Origin: Lunatibacter salilacus
GTDB lineage: Bacteria; Bacteroidota; Bacteroidia; Cytophagales; Cyclobacteriaceae
Reading direction: 5' to 3'
Assembly: GCF_009797935.1 (NCBI RefSeq)
Contig: NZ_VOLC01000011.1
Coordinates: 63,678-127,677, forward strand
Length of the DNA: 64,000 bases
Both the position numbers and the translations under genes were made by a program. Within the stretch, counting starts at the first letter, position 1, and each line of letters opens with the position of its first letter. Below, piece by piece: positions 25,068 to 34,033 of the stretch. Below the pieces are notes generated by a model. That model was not told where the DNA came from. It did not search any database and was given only the letters and a program-made list of their open reading frames with translations.

Positions 25068-27086
25068 TTAATCCACACTAATCGTTTTCTCAAACGCCTC
25101 CAAAGCTTCTGTTCGTCCCACTAAATAAAGCACATCTCCCAATTTGAGCTTGGTATCCCCCGTTATTTCAGTTTGCGTGTTGCCTTCCCGTTTGATTGCC
25201 ACCAAATTAACTCCTGCATTTTCCCGAAGATTTACATCTTTGATAGGCTTGCCTAGGTAGGGTCCGGAGTCTTTTTCAATTTTTATACTTACAAAATTTA
25301 TCTCTGGAATGTCCAATGCAATACCGGTCGCATTATCTCGCGAAGCATGGCGAAACATCTCGTAATCATGGGAGCGCACATCCTCAGTGAATTCCTCGAT
25401 GCTTTTACGGGGTACGAGATATTTACCTAACACCCGCGTGAAAATTTCTATGGATGTCTCAAACTCCTCTGGAATCACCTCATCTGCTCCCAACTGAAGG
25501 AGTGATTCGATCTCGTTAACATAGCGGGTACGGACAATAATGCAGTTGTTGTGGTTGTAATTGCGTACGTTTACCACTATGCCCCGGGTAGCATCGTTGT
25601 TCGAAATAGCGATCACGACTACCCGAGCTTTGTGGATATTCACGTGCTCCAGCACCGTCCCATTTGCGGCATCTCCGAAGATGATCGGTTCTCCATTTGC
25701 TGCTTCTGTGCGGACAGTCTCCGGATTCATCTCAATAATCGCATACGGTATGTGGGCACTCTTGGCTGCCTTGGATAAGTTGCGTCCGTTCAGTCCGTAG
25801 CCAATTATTACAAGGTGATCACTCAATGTTTCCTCTTCCAATTCTCCCATTGGCACTTCCACCTGGGGGTCCAACCTATCCTTGATTTTGGTTGGAAGAG
25901 GAGTATTGAGCACTCTGCCTGCCAGACTTTCCCGGCTTTTCAGCACAAAGGGTGTTACCGCCATTGTCAGGATAGAAATGGCAAGAAAATACTGGTAGGT
26001 GATTGGATCGAGCAACTCATATTTCAATCCTTCCTTGGCTAATAATAGAGAAAATTCACCCACCTGAAAGATAGAAAACCCGACGATAAATGATTCCTTA
26101 AAACTGGCTCCGATCGCCTTTACTGCCAATGCGGCCGCAATAAATTTTCCTGCGAAAGTAAGTAGGACTAACCCAAGAATGACAAAAATATGTTCGTAAA
26201 GAAAAGTAACATCAAACAACATGCCCACGGAGACAAAAAAGAAACTAAGGAAGATTTCTCTAAAGGGAAGGATTTTTCCGGTAGCCTGATGACTGTACTC
26301 TGATTCACTGATAATCAATCCGGCCAAAAAGGCACCCAATCCCAGGGACAATCCCAACAAGGAGGTGGCATAAGCTACCGCAAAACAAGTCACGATGATA
26401 CTCAAAAGAAATAATTCCTCGTTTCTTGTCTTGGCAACCTTGTAGAGTAATTTGGGGATAAGGTATTTGGCACTTAAGATGGTAAGCACGATCACCAAAC
26501 CTCCTTTTAATGCCAGATATAGCAATGAAAGCAGAATGTTGTCTGATTCACCTGCCAGCATAGGAGTGAACAGTACAAAAGGAACGATAATGATGTCTTG
26601 GAAAATCAATATGGCCAACGTCGTCCTTCCTGATATGGTATTCACTTGGCCCGCTTCTTGGAGGAGTTTCAATACGATGGCGGTACTACTTAACGCAAAA
26701 AGGAATCCAAAAAAAACAGCAATGTTCCATTCAAAGCCAAACAAATAACTGATAAGCGAAGTAAACCCTATAGTTAGCAATACCTGAAGAGACCCACCGA
26801 TAAAAACAGCCTTTTTTATAGCCATTAAGCTCTTCAGCGAAAATTCCATCCCAATTACAAATAGCAACAGGATGACACCTATTTCAGAAAGAACTTCCAC
26901 AGCTGTGGATGCTTCCACAAGGGACAAACCATATGGCCCTGCTATGGCTCCAGTGAGAAGATACCCGATAATGGTGGGCAATTTCAATCGCATAAATAGC
27001 AGGATAACCAGCATGGCCAAGCCAAAAATGACAACAATGTCAGACAATAGAGGGATTTCTACATTTGCTAAAATTAAATGCTCCAT
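25068..27086 (-). CDS. CPA2-family cation:proton antiporter with TrkA-N/TrkA-C domains
   Basis: A 672-residue inner-membrane antiporter (KefB/KefC/YbaL type) exchanging potassium or sodium for protons. Residues 1-390 are about 12 helices, including LPTIIGYLLTGAIAGPYGL and SLGLGAFLAGLIISESEYSHQ. A regulatory RCK_N (TrkA-N) domain follows about 415-540 with the nucleotide-binding motif LVIIGYGLNGRNLSKAAK, and a TrkA-C domain closes the protein (LKLGDVLYLVGRTEALEAF). Complete, with the ATG at 27086. The gene converges on the two-component operon; the 89 bases between them hold no clear terminator. Confidence 0.93.
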   Translation of the reverse strand: MEHLILANVEIPLLSDIVVIFGLAMLVILLFMRLKLPTIIGYLLTGAIAGPYGLSLVEASTAVEVLSEIGVILLLFVIGMEFSLKSLMAIKKAVFIGGSLQVLLTIGFTSLISYLFGFEWNIAVFFGFLFALSSTAIVLKLLQEAGQVNTISGRTTLAILIFQDIIIVPFVLFTPMLAGESDNILLSLLYLALKGGLVIVLTILSAKYLIPKLLYKVAKTRNEELFLLSIIVTCFAVAYATSLLGLSLGLGAFLAGLIISESEYSHQATGKILPFREIFLSFFFVSVGMLFDVTFLYEHIFVILGLVLLTFAGKFIAAALAVKAIGASFKESFIVGFSIFQVGEFSLLLAKEGLKYELLDPITYQYFLAISILTMAVTPFVLKSRESLAGRVLNTPLPTKIKDRLDPQVEVPMGELEEETLSDHLVIIGYGLNGRNLSKAAKSAHIPYAIIEMNPETVRTEAANGEPIIFGDAANGTVLEHVNIHKARVVVIAISNNDATRGIVVNVRNYNHNNCIIVRTRYVNEIESLLQLGADEVIPEEFETSIEIFTRVLGKYLVPRKSIEEFTEDVRSHDYEMFRHASRDNATGIALDIPEINFVSIKIEKDSGPYLGKPIKDVNLRENAGVNLVAIKREGNTQTEITGDTKLKLGDVLYLVGRTEALEAFEKTISVD

Positions 27087-27380
27087 GGGAAATTCGATAC
27101 GAGTTATCTCAATAAAGCCTTAAAATTACAAATATCAAATGGAATAGCAGGTTATTTTAATAACTTCAAGATAGGTTTTTAAAAAAAAGACAACCATTTC
27201 CGGAAATCTTTCTAAGATGAAATTTTAAGCCCTTAAAAATTAAAATTCACTTTACCTATTAAACTCGCATTAGGTTTGGCAACCTAATTCATTTGTTTAC
27301 AGGTGAATATGAAGGTACAGTAACCAAAGTAATTGGGATTAGCCACAAATGGAGTAGATGGACCTAATCAGGTAATGACT

Positions 27381-27860
27381 TTAATAGGCGAAACCGAATT
27401 TTTTATAAATAAAATGCATTAACCATGCGGGCCCGATTAATAGAAACTGAACATCTTTAAAAAAGGATGGTTTTTTACCTTCAACTTTATGCCCATAAAA
27501 TTGAAATATCCAAGCGACAATAAAGATAGACAGGCAAATTACCCATAGGGGTATGGGGGATACTATGGACAGAAAGTTAGCAATTGCAAGGCTCAAAGCC
27601 GAAAAAAGAAACATACCCAGGGTCAACGGAGGGGAAATTGTCCAATAATAAATCAAAACTAGGAGCAGCACGAAGGTAGCCCAGTTGGCAAAACTCCCCA
27701 ATACAAAACCCAAACTCTGCATTGGACCAGGAGGGATACAGTAAATAAGACCCACGATGCTGAAAAAAATCGCAGGCACACAGATCCAATGGATGAGTTT
27801 GTTGAAAGGGTGGGTGTGACTAACCCCGTATTCAGCCAATAATTGATCGATTTTCCTCAT
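27381..27860 (-). CDS. Mpo1-like (DUF962/YGL010w) membrane protein
   Basis: A 159-residue protein with four hydrophobic segments that belongs to the Mpo1/YGL010w family; the yeast member is a dioxygenase acting on 2-hydroxy fatty acids. The conserved front is intact, SHTHPFNKLIHWICVPAIFFS (reported here as HPFNKLIHWICVP), followed by FYGHKVEGKKPSFFKDVQFLLIGP (here as GHKVEGKKP and LIGPAW), with the histidines thought to bind iron. Function in bacteria is not established. The gene stands alone, 294 bases upstream of the CPA2 gene, with a divergent gene 479 bases away. Confidence 0.88.
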   Translation of the reverse strand: MRKIDQLLAEYGVSHTHPFNKLIHWICVPAIFFSIVGLIYCIPPGPMQSLGFVLGSFANWATFVLLLVLIYYWTISPPLTLGMFLFSALSLAIANFLSIVSPIPLWVICLSIFIVAWIFQFYGHKVEGKKPSFFKDVQFLLIGPAWLMHFIYKKFGFAY

Positions 27861-28339
27861 TTTAAAAAGGATTAATGCCTTGGAGATATGTTATATCCAT
27901 TTAAAATTAAGAATAAAAATGGAATTTGAAACATTGTTGAATAATTATTATTTAGGATTTGGATGTTTGAGCAAAAAAAGGCTAACCTATTCGACAGTCA
28001 AACTGGATTTGATTATCTGGGAAAACAGCAATTGAGATAGTTTGATGTCTTTCAGGAATATAAACCTTAAAATGCGCAAACCTTCTAGTTATTATTGATA
28101 ATCAACTATTTGGTCAAATTCAACGTGTAAAAACCTGGAAGGTTTTTCTTCATAATGATCACTTAGTTATATCAAAATTCTGCGGATTTTAGGTAAAAAA
28201 TATAAAATTGCTGATTGTTTCTCAGGAAGTGGCCCCGTCATTTTATACGGATAAACATCAGTCGTATTAGCGGCATAATATCTGGATAATCCGTATTTTT
28301 TTTTACTTTTAGGCCCACTTTATAACTCAACCAAACTGA
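27861..28339. other. Intergenic region between the Mpo1-like gene and nhaC
   Basis: A 479-base AT-rich divergent region. It contains an 8-bp hairpin with a 3-base loop (28129-28147) and, close to nhaC, a possible promoter (28281-28311). No coding pattern was seen on either strand. Confidence 0.5.
28281..28311 (+). promoter_or_regulatory. Possible promoter (TCTG, 19-bp spacer, TACTTTTA)
   Basis: TCTG at 28281-28284, 19 bases, TACTTTTA at 28304-28311: the Bacteroidota consensus with one mismatch in each box, ending 28 bases before the nhaC ATG. Confidence 0.4.
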
Positions 28340-29821
28340 ATGTCACACACCACAAAGGAACCAACGATTGCTGAAGCGATTTTTCCAATCGGATTTTTGG
28401 TGATATTATTAGTAGTCAATATCAAAATTTTTCAGACAGATGGCCTAAGTGGTTCCAATCAAATTGTTTTAATACTCTCAGCGGCAGTTGCTGGACTCGT
28501 GGCGGTTTTTAGATTGGGTTATTCATGGGATAAGATTCAGGACGGTATGATTCACAGTATTTCTGCGGCCATGTCATCGATATTGATCCTGTTGCTAATC
28601 GGTTCCTTAGCCGGTACTTGGATGCTTAGTGGCATCGTACCCGCCATGATTTACTATGGACTTCAGGTTTTAAACCCCTCAATTTTTCTTGTTGCGGCTT
28701 GTTTGGTCAGTGCCATTGTATCGGTTGCTACAGGAAGCAGTTGGACTACCGTAGCTACGGTGGGTGTGGCATTGCTGGGAATTGGAAAAGCCCTGGGGTT
28801 TGATGAAGGCATAATTGCGGGAGCAATCATTTCGGGAGCTTATTTTGGAGATAAAATGTCACCACTTTCAGACACCACTAACTTGGCCCCCGCCATGGCG
28901 GGAACGGATTTGTTCACCCATATCCGCCACATGACCAAAACGACTGTTCCAACCATTCTGATTACTCTGCTAATATTCGGAATTATTGGATTGGTCAGGG
29001 AGTCAGAGGGATCAGTGGATCAAGTTTCCGAAATATCTGCGGTAATTTTAGAGCGGTTTACTATTTCAGGATGGTTGTTTGTGGTTCCGCTATTAGTACT
29101 TGTCCTAATTCTGAAAAAGGCCCCAGCGATTCCAACTTTGTTGTTTGGAGCACTGTTGGGGGGGATTTGGGCAATAATATTTCAGCCGGAGCTTATCAAG
29201 AGCTTGGCTTGGAACCCGGAAAGTAGTTTTGCGGTTAATTCTTTTCAGGTGGTGATGACATCGCTTTACGGTAACACTACCATTGTCACTTCCAATGATG
29301 TAGTCAATGAACTTCTTATAACCGGGGGAATGTTTGGAATGTTAAATACAGTTTGGCTTATCATTTGTGCCATGGTTTTTGGAGGTATTATGGAAGTCAG
29401 TGGGATGCTGCGGGTTTTGGCGGAAGCCGTTATGAGAAAAGTTACTACCGTAGGATCGCTGATAGCTGCCACAGCAGGAACGGGTGTGTTTTTCAACCTG
29501 ACTACCTCTGACCAATATCTAGCTATTTTGGTTCCGGGGAGGATGTACGCTGATATTTATAGAAAAAAGGGACTTAAAGGAGAAAATCTAAGCAGAACAT
29601 TGGAGGATAGTGCTACCGTAACTTCCGTGTTGGTACCATGGAATACTTGCGGTGCCACACAGGCATCTGTTTTGGGCGTGGCTACACTTACCTATGCGCC
29701 TTATTGTTTTTTCAATATTATTAGTCCATTTATGACTATTTTGTTTGGGTACCTGAAACTCGGCATCAACTATTATTCCAAGGAGGAAATGAAAGAAATT
29801 GAAGAAGAGATCGCTGTATGA
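28340..29821 (+). CDS. nhaC: Na+/H+ antiporter NhaC
   Basis: A 493-residue integral membrane Na+/H+ antiporter of the NhaC family. The hallmark segment GAYFGDKMSPLSDTTNLAP is present (about residues 166-184), and a related second-half segment with DSATVTSVLVPWNTCGATQ (about 430-448) carries the conserved charged and Thr/Asn residues within membrane. About 11-12 hydrophobic helices cover the rest. Start ATG at 28340. Its TGA overlaps the ATG of the exonuclease gene (ATGA), so the two are co-translated, although no functional link is evident. Confidence 0.92.
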   Translation: MSHTTKEPTIAEAIFPIGFLVILLVVNIKIFQTDGLSGSNQIVLILSAAVAGLVAVFRLGYSWDKIQDGMIHSISAAMSSILILLLIGSLAGTWMLSGIVPAMIYYGLQVLNPSIFLVAACLVSAIVSVATGSSWTTVATVGVALLGIGKALGFDEGIIAGAIISGAYFGDKMSPLSDTTNLAPAMAGTDLFTHIRHMTKTTVPTILITLLIFGIIGLVRESEGSVDQVSEISAVILERFTISGWLFVVPLLVLVLILKKAPAIPTLLFGALLGGIWAIIFQPELIKSLAWNPESSFAVNSFQVVMTSLYGNTTIVTSNDVVNELLITGGMFGMLNTVWLIICAMVFGGIMEVSGMLRVLAEAVMRKVTTVGSLIAATAGTGVFFNLTTSDQYLAILVPGRMYADIYRKKGLKGENLSRTLEDSATVTSVLVPWNTCGATQASVLGVATLTYAPYCFFNIISPFMTILFGYLKLGINYYSKEEMKEIEEEIAV

Positions 29822-30420
29822 TACCGCTTAAGATTACAAAGGAGGAAGTCAATGGATTTGAACTGGGAGCCTTCGAGGGAAAGATTATCCTCATTGATGA
29901 GTTGGAGGGGTTACAAAAAATGTATGAGGACCTTAATTCCAAAAAATCCATCGGCTTCGACACAGAAACTAGACCTGCGTTTCGTAGAGGCGTGTCCTAT
30001 GATGTGGCGTTAATTCAACTTGCAACGGATGATACGGCTTATTTGATCCGGATAAATAAAATCGGATTTCCAAGAGAGGTGAAGCGTATTTTGGAAAATC
30101 CCGATATTGTAAAAATTGGAGCGGCAGTGCGAGACGATCTAAAGGGGCTTAAAAAATTATCGCCTACTTTCAAACCGTCCAGTTTTTTTGATCTTAATGA
30201 GGAGTTGAAAAAAGTAGGCTTCTTAAATGTCGGGGTAAGAAATCTAAGTGCCATGGTATTGGGCATCAGGATTTCAAAATCCGAGCAGGTGTCTAACTGG
30301 GAAGCCGACCAATTGACAGATAAGCAGGAACTGTATGCTGCAACTGATGCGTGGGCCTGCCTTGCTATTTTTCAAAAACTTCTAGATAACGGAACGCTGG
30401 AACCGCTATTTCCATATTAG
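29818..30420 (+). CDS. 3'-5' exonuclease, DEDDy/RNase D-like
   Basis: A 200-residue nuclease with the RNase D/WRN-type exonuclease domain and nothing else. Exo I is GFDTETRPAF (about residue 44), Exo II includes AAVRDDLKGL (about residue 102), and Exo III is YAATDAWACL near residue 176 with the DEDDy tyrosine, so all four metal-binding acids are in place. It lacks the HRDC domain of full-length RNase D. It should trim 3' ends of RNA or DNA. The start overlaps nhaC by 4 bases. Confidence 0.9.
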   Translation: MIPLKITKEEVNGFELGAFEGKIILIDELEGLQKMYEDLNSKKSIGFDTETRPAFRRGVSYDVALIQLATDDTAYLIRINKIGFPREVKRILENPDIVKIGAAVRDDLKGLKKLSPTFKPSSFFDLNEELKKVGFLNVGVRNLSAMVLGIRISKSEQVSNWEADQLTDKQELYAATDAWACLAIFQKLLDNGTLEPLFPY

Positions 30421-30446
30421 TAGAATACAATTATCGTTTTAAGCCT

Positions 30447-30471
30447 GCGGAATTTGCAACAAATTTTCCGC
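30447..30471 (+). terminator. Candidate hairpin terminator of the nhaC-exonuclease operon
   Basis: GCGGAATTTG pairs with CAAATTTTCCGC across a 3-base loop, with a 2-base bulge, 27 bases after the exonuclease stop. There is no T tract behind it, so termination is uncertain. Confidence 0.35.
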
Positions 30472-31000
30472 CAAAATTGAATTGGAATCCATATATTTTT
30501 AACAAATGAGACTAAATCTGGAAAGTGTCGTACTGCTTTCCGAATATTGGAAAGTCTGACTTTTTTCTCCGTCAAAATCATGGATTTTTAATCGGAAACC
30601 TAAATTGAGATTTTCCAAAACCACAGTAAATAAATTGATACCAATTTTTAAAGATATTGAGGGAAAAAAAATCGAATTTGGAAAGTTCCATTAGTCTCGT
30701 GTTGAAATTTTGGATGTTTAAGTAATATAAGGATTCACAGATTTTTGGCCAATGAAAGTGAATAACCCATTTCATAAAATCTAAAATTTCAGTTTCATAA
30801 CAATTAAACGATTCTTTTATATTTTTAAATGTAGTTCATTAATTCGAAAATAGATTTAAGACATAAATGTACGCGAAAAACAAAAATAGGTATTCAAAAA
30901 GCGAAAGTATTTATTTTTGAATTTTTAAATATTAAATAATGTAGTTTGAAATTAAAAAAACGCTTTGGTTGTATTAGAAGTGAATTTCCCGTTTTATTGT

Positions 31001-31031
31001 TTTGAATCTAATATTTTTGAGTCTAGTTTTA
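31001..31031 (+). promoter_or_regulatory. Bacteroidota-type promoter (TTTG, 19-bp spacer, TAGTTTTA)
   Basis: TTTG at 31001-31004, exactly 19 bases, TAGTTTTA at 31024-31031 (one mismatch to TAnnTTTG). It is 86 bases before the ATG of the deacetylase-like gene and leaves an AT-rich leader. Confidence 0.55.
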
Positions 31032-31116
31032 TGTATAAGGTTACAGAACGATTATAAACTAAAATCACAAAAATCAAAATTTTTTAACCAAATTAACTAT
31101 TACAAGAAAAAATAGT

Positions 31117-32280
31117 ATGCTTAAACGAACAATTAGAGAGCAGAGGGAGAGATTTTTTGGAAAGAATATTGACGACAAAATTGTTGTATTTCAATCTGAC
31201 GGTTGGGGATCGGCTAGACTTCCAAACAAGCAGGTGTTTCAATCCCTTTTAGGAAAGGGAATAAAGCTCAGTTTTAAGGAAAATAAGGGATTTAGGACTG
31301 TTCTTGATGGGTTTGAAAGTCCCCAAGAACTTAATCAGCTTCTAGAAATTCTTTTGAAACACAAAGACGCTGAAGGAAAAAACCCTGTCTTTACTTTTAA
31401 TGTAACAACCGGCAATCCGGATTTTAAAAAAATAGAAGAACATGGTTTTCGAGAGTATTTTTCTGAACCTTTTTACCTTACGATGGAGAAGGAGCGCCCA
31501 GGCGTTTTGAATCTCTGGAGAAGTGGAATTGAAAACGGGTTAATTTCTCCTCAATTTATGGGACATGATCCCGTAAATAAAAAGCGCTGGCTGGATGGCT
31601 TGGTTAAAAATAAACTTGATCTTCAAATTGCTTTTCAGTATGGCGTATATAACCTAAGCAGGACGAGATTTTCTTCTGATTATTATTCCATTGCTTATGA
31701 ATATTTGTCTGGAGAAGAAGAGCAATATCTCAAGGACAATATTACACAGGGGTTGAATGCCTTTCAGGATTTTTTTCATAAAAGGCCTTGCTCATTTGTC
31801 GCCCCTTTTTATGTTACTTCAAGTTATTTTTTAAAAGAAATAAGGGAACAAGGTGTAACAGTTTTCCAAAGTAATGGTACGCATTTGTTACCTCGAAAGG
31901 TGAGAAATGGGGAAATGATTTACAATAGAAAACGTATCGTTTCCGGTTTTGATAACCACACCAATAGTATTCAACTTATCAGGAATTGCCGTTTCGAACC
32001 GGCATTTTACCCTACAGAAAATGAAACGGGTCGTTGTTTGGCAGAAGTGACCCAAGCGTTTAACCATAGGCGACCCGCCGTAATATGCAGCAGCAGATCG
32101 AATTATGTTGGTATATTCGATGAAAAGATCCCTGGAGAAAGTCTTGAACAATTGGACACCCTCTTGGAAGAGATTATCAGAAGATGGCCGGACGTCAAAT
32201 TTTACACAACGGATCAAATTGTGGAATTATATGGACTGCAAGAAATACCCAGTTCCCGAAGCTTGGCAAGTGTATATTGA
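31117..32280 (+). CDS. Polysaccharide deacetylase-like protein
   Basis: A 387-residue protein without signal peptide. It resembles the polysaccharide deacetylase/glycoside hydrolase barrel superfamily: an early acidic motif VVFQSDGWGSARLPN (about residues 22-36), FMGHDPVNKKRW about residue 148, and the terminal strand VKFYTTDQIVELYG, which is the usual last element of deacetylase-like barrels. The canonical TFDD motif is not seen, so catalysis is unproven. It could modify cell-surface glycan, fitting the glycosyltransferase gene 0.8 kb downstream. The stop codon directly abuts the stop of the convergent YigZ gene. Family call is tentative. Confidence 0.55.
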   Translation: MLKRTIREQRERFFGKNIDDKIVVFQSDGWGSARLPNKQVFQSLLGKGIKLSFKENKGFRTVLDGFESPQELNQLLEILLKHKDAEGKNPVFTFNVTTGNPDFKKIEEHGFREYFSEPFYLTMEKERPGVLNLWRSGIENGLISPQFMGHDPVNKKRWLDGLVKNKLDLQIAFQYGVYNLSRTRFSSDYYSIAYEYLSGEEEQYLKDNITQGLNAFQDFFHKRPCSFVAPFYVTSSYFLKEIREQGVTVFQSNGTHLLPRKVRNGEMIYNRKRIVSGFDNHTNSIQLIRNCRFEPAFYPTENETGRCLAEVTQAFNHRRPAVICSSRSNYVGIFDEKIPGESLEQLDTLLEEIIRRWPDVKFYTTDQIVELYGLQEIPSSRSLASVY

Positions 32281-32874
32281 TTATTTTTTCGAAAAGGAGG
32301 ATATTTTTTCGAAGAGATGATAGGCTTTATTTAGACGAGACTTTTGGCACCGTAAAGAAATCTCGCAAATGGATTGAAAGCTTTGACTGATGATTTCCAT
32401 TTCATACATCGCTATAATTCTCATTACCTCATTGGTATGGCGATATTCAAAGGAGAAATTCATTTCCGATGTTACCACTCCTTCCAGAATTTCGTTTGAA
32501 TTGATAGCCTCCATGGCGGCTGTTTTATACGCTTTTATTAAACCTCCCACCCCCAGTTTGATGCCTCCAAAATACCTCACCACAACTATTAACACATTCG
32601 TAAGCCCATTAGACCGGATCTGACCCAAAATGGGATCTCCTGCCGAATGATTGGGTTCGCCGTCATCGTTTGATCTGAAAAGTTTCTGGTCCTTTCCCAG
32701 CATATAGGCATAGCAGTGATGGCGCGCGTCGTAGAATTCTTTTTTCAAGCTTTCTAAAATCGGTTTGATTTCTTCCTCAGCAGAAATAGGATAAGCAAAA
32801 GCCAAGAATTTGCTACCTTTTTCTTTGTAAACACCGGTAGACTTTTTTCCCAATGTCAGAAATTTATCCTCCAT
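32281..32874 (-). CDS. YigZ/IMPACT family protein (UPF0029)
   Basis: A 197-residue cytoplasmic protein of the IMPACT/YigZ family. The conserved centre is clear: KGSKFLAFAYPI, ARHHCYAYMLG, SNDDGEPNHSAGDPIL and VVVRYFGGIKLGVGGLIKAY (about residues 20-115), followed by the ferredoxin-like C-terminal domain. In eukaryotes IMPACT affects translation control; the bacterial role is not settled. Start ATG at 32874. It is convergent with the deacetylase-like gene with no base between the two stop codons. Confidence 0.92.
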   Translation of the reverse strand: MEDKFLTLGKKSTGVYKEKGSKFLAFAYPISAEEEIKPILESLKKEFYDARHHCYAYMLGKDQKLFRSNDDGEPNHSAGDPILGQIRSNGLTNVLIVVVRYFGGIKLGVGGLIKAYKTAAMEAINSNEILEGVVTSEMNFSFEYRHTNEVMRIIAMYEMEIISQSFQSICEISLRCQKSRLNKAYHLFEKISSFSKK

Positions 32875-33049
32875 TCTTCTAATTTAGCATGTAAGTTTTA
32901 TTTCATAGTTATTTTTCGATTCCTATATAGGCAATAAACTGCTATTTACTACGTATAGAAATAATTGGACAATATTTGTTACTTGTTTCAGAAAAATAAA
33001 TAGCTTGGTATTTTTCTTGTAATTATTCCGGTAGTTACAGAAAACAGGA

Positions 33050-34033
33050 ATGATTCCTATTGTGAAAAATTTACCTCTCATTCAGCAGCCACCATTGGTA
33101 TCTGTTATTTGTACCTGTTTTAATCACGAGAATTATATTTTCGAGGCATTAAACAGTGTGGTCAATCAGACCTATACCAACATAGAACTTTTCATTATAG
33201 ACAATGGGAGCAAAGACAATTCTGTGGAAGTTATCCAAAATTGGCTTTGGTTACACGATTATTTCACCTCGGTGAATATACACTATCATACGGTTACCCG
33301 CAATTATTGTCAGGTATTTAACGAAGCTCTCCGCAAGTGTACCGGCACCTTTGTTGTGGACCTGGCGGCAGATGATATGCTCTGCTCCACCCACCTGGAG
33401 ACTGCCGTGTCCCATCTTGAAGAAAGGCATGCGGGAGTTTATTTTTCCAATGCAAAATTGGTGGATGAGAAAGGTCGTTCCAGAACATTCTATCCTTTAG
33501 ATAAAAACGGCTCGCTGAAAGTCTCTGTACCTGAGGGTGACATGTATCAGCATCTTGTCGAGAGGTATATTGTATGCTCCGCCACTTTGGTTTTCAGAAC
33601 CTTTACCCTGCTAAAGGAAAACGGTTATGATGAATCCCTTTCGTATGAAGATTTTGATATCATGGTTCGTTTGGGAAGAAAATATAAGTTTATATTCAGT
33701 AATTCTATCGGTGTGGAAAAGCGTCTGCTCCGCAATTCCTTTTCGGCAGGGCAATACCGCTCTAAGAATTCCATTATGTTGCCTTCAACGTATGAGGTTT
33801 TGAAAAAAATCAGGACAATGAATTGTACACCTAGAGAGAACAAAGCATTGATTAATCGATCCCTGCATGAAACAAAGCATGCACTGGCATCGGCAAATTT
33901 TGAAATTGCGGGGAAATTGTTATCCTTTGTTGACGGACTGGATGAAAGGCCTAGAAGGTTTTGGCTGTATTGGGGGTGGTGGAGGCTTAAATTAAATATT
34001 TCCTGGCTATATCTGGCATATACCCGGCACTAG
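33050..34033 (+). CDS. Family 2 glycosyltransferase
   Basis: A 327-residue cytoplasmic glycosyltransferase with the GT-A fold of family 2. Start of the nucleotide-sugar domain: VSVICTCFNHENYIFEALNS (about residues 18-37), then QTYTNIELFIIDNGSKDNS, and the metal-binding DLAADDML about residue 106. No membrane anchor. The acceptor and sugar are unknown; a role in exopolysaccharide or glycan synthesis is usual. Its last four bases (CTAG) overlap the end of the convergent M16 gene. Confidence 0.88.
   Translation: MIPIVKNLPLIQQPPLVSVICTCFNHENYIFEALNSVVNQTYTNIELFIIDNGSKDNSVEVIQNWLWLHDYFTSVNIHYHTVTRNYCQVFNEALRKCTGTFVVDLAADDMLCSTHLETAVSHLEERHAGVYFSNAKLVDEKGRSRTFYPLDKNGSLKVSVPEGDMYQHLVERYIVCSATLVFRTFTLLKENGYDESLSYEDFDIMVRLGRKYKFIFSNSIGVEKRLLRNSFSAGQYRSKNSIMLPSTYEVLKKIRTMNCTPRENKALINRSLHETKHALASANFEIAGKLLSFVDGLDERPRRFWLYWGWWRLKLNISWLYLAYTRH

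Larger units (their letters stand above)
30421..31116. other. Long AT-rich intergenic region
   Basis: A 696-base region, strongly AT-rich. It holds a hairpin just after the exonuclease gene (30447-30471) and a promoter near its end (31001-31031). I see no gene, RNA or repeat between; a 65-codon open frame at 30578-30775 (minus) has no coding character. Confidence 0.6.

Noticed and set aside
28129-28147. AAAAACCT-GGA-AGGTTTTT hairpin that looks like a terminator
   Set aside because: It lies between two divergent genes, so there is no transcript it would end, and the stem has only two GC pairs.
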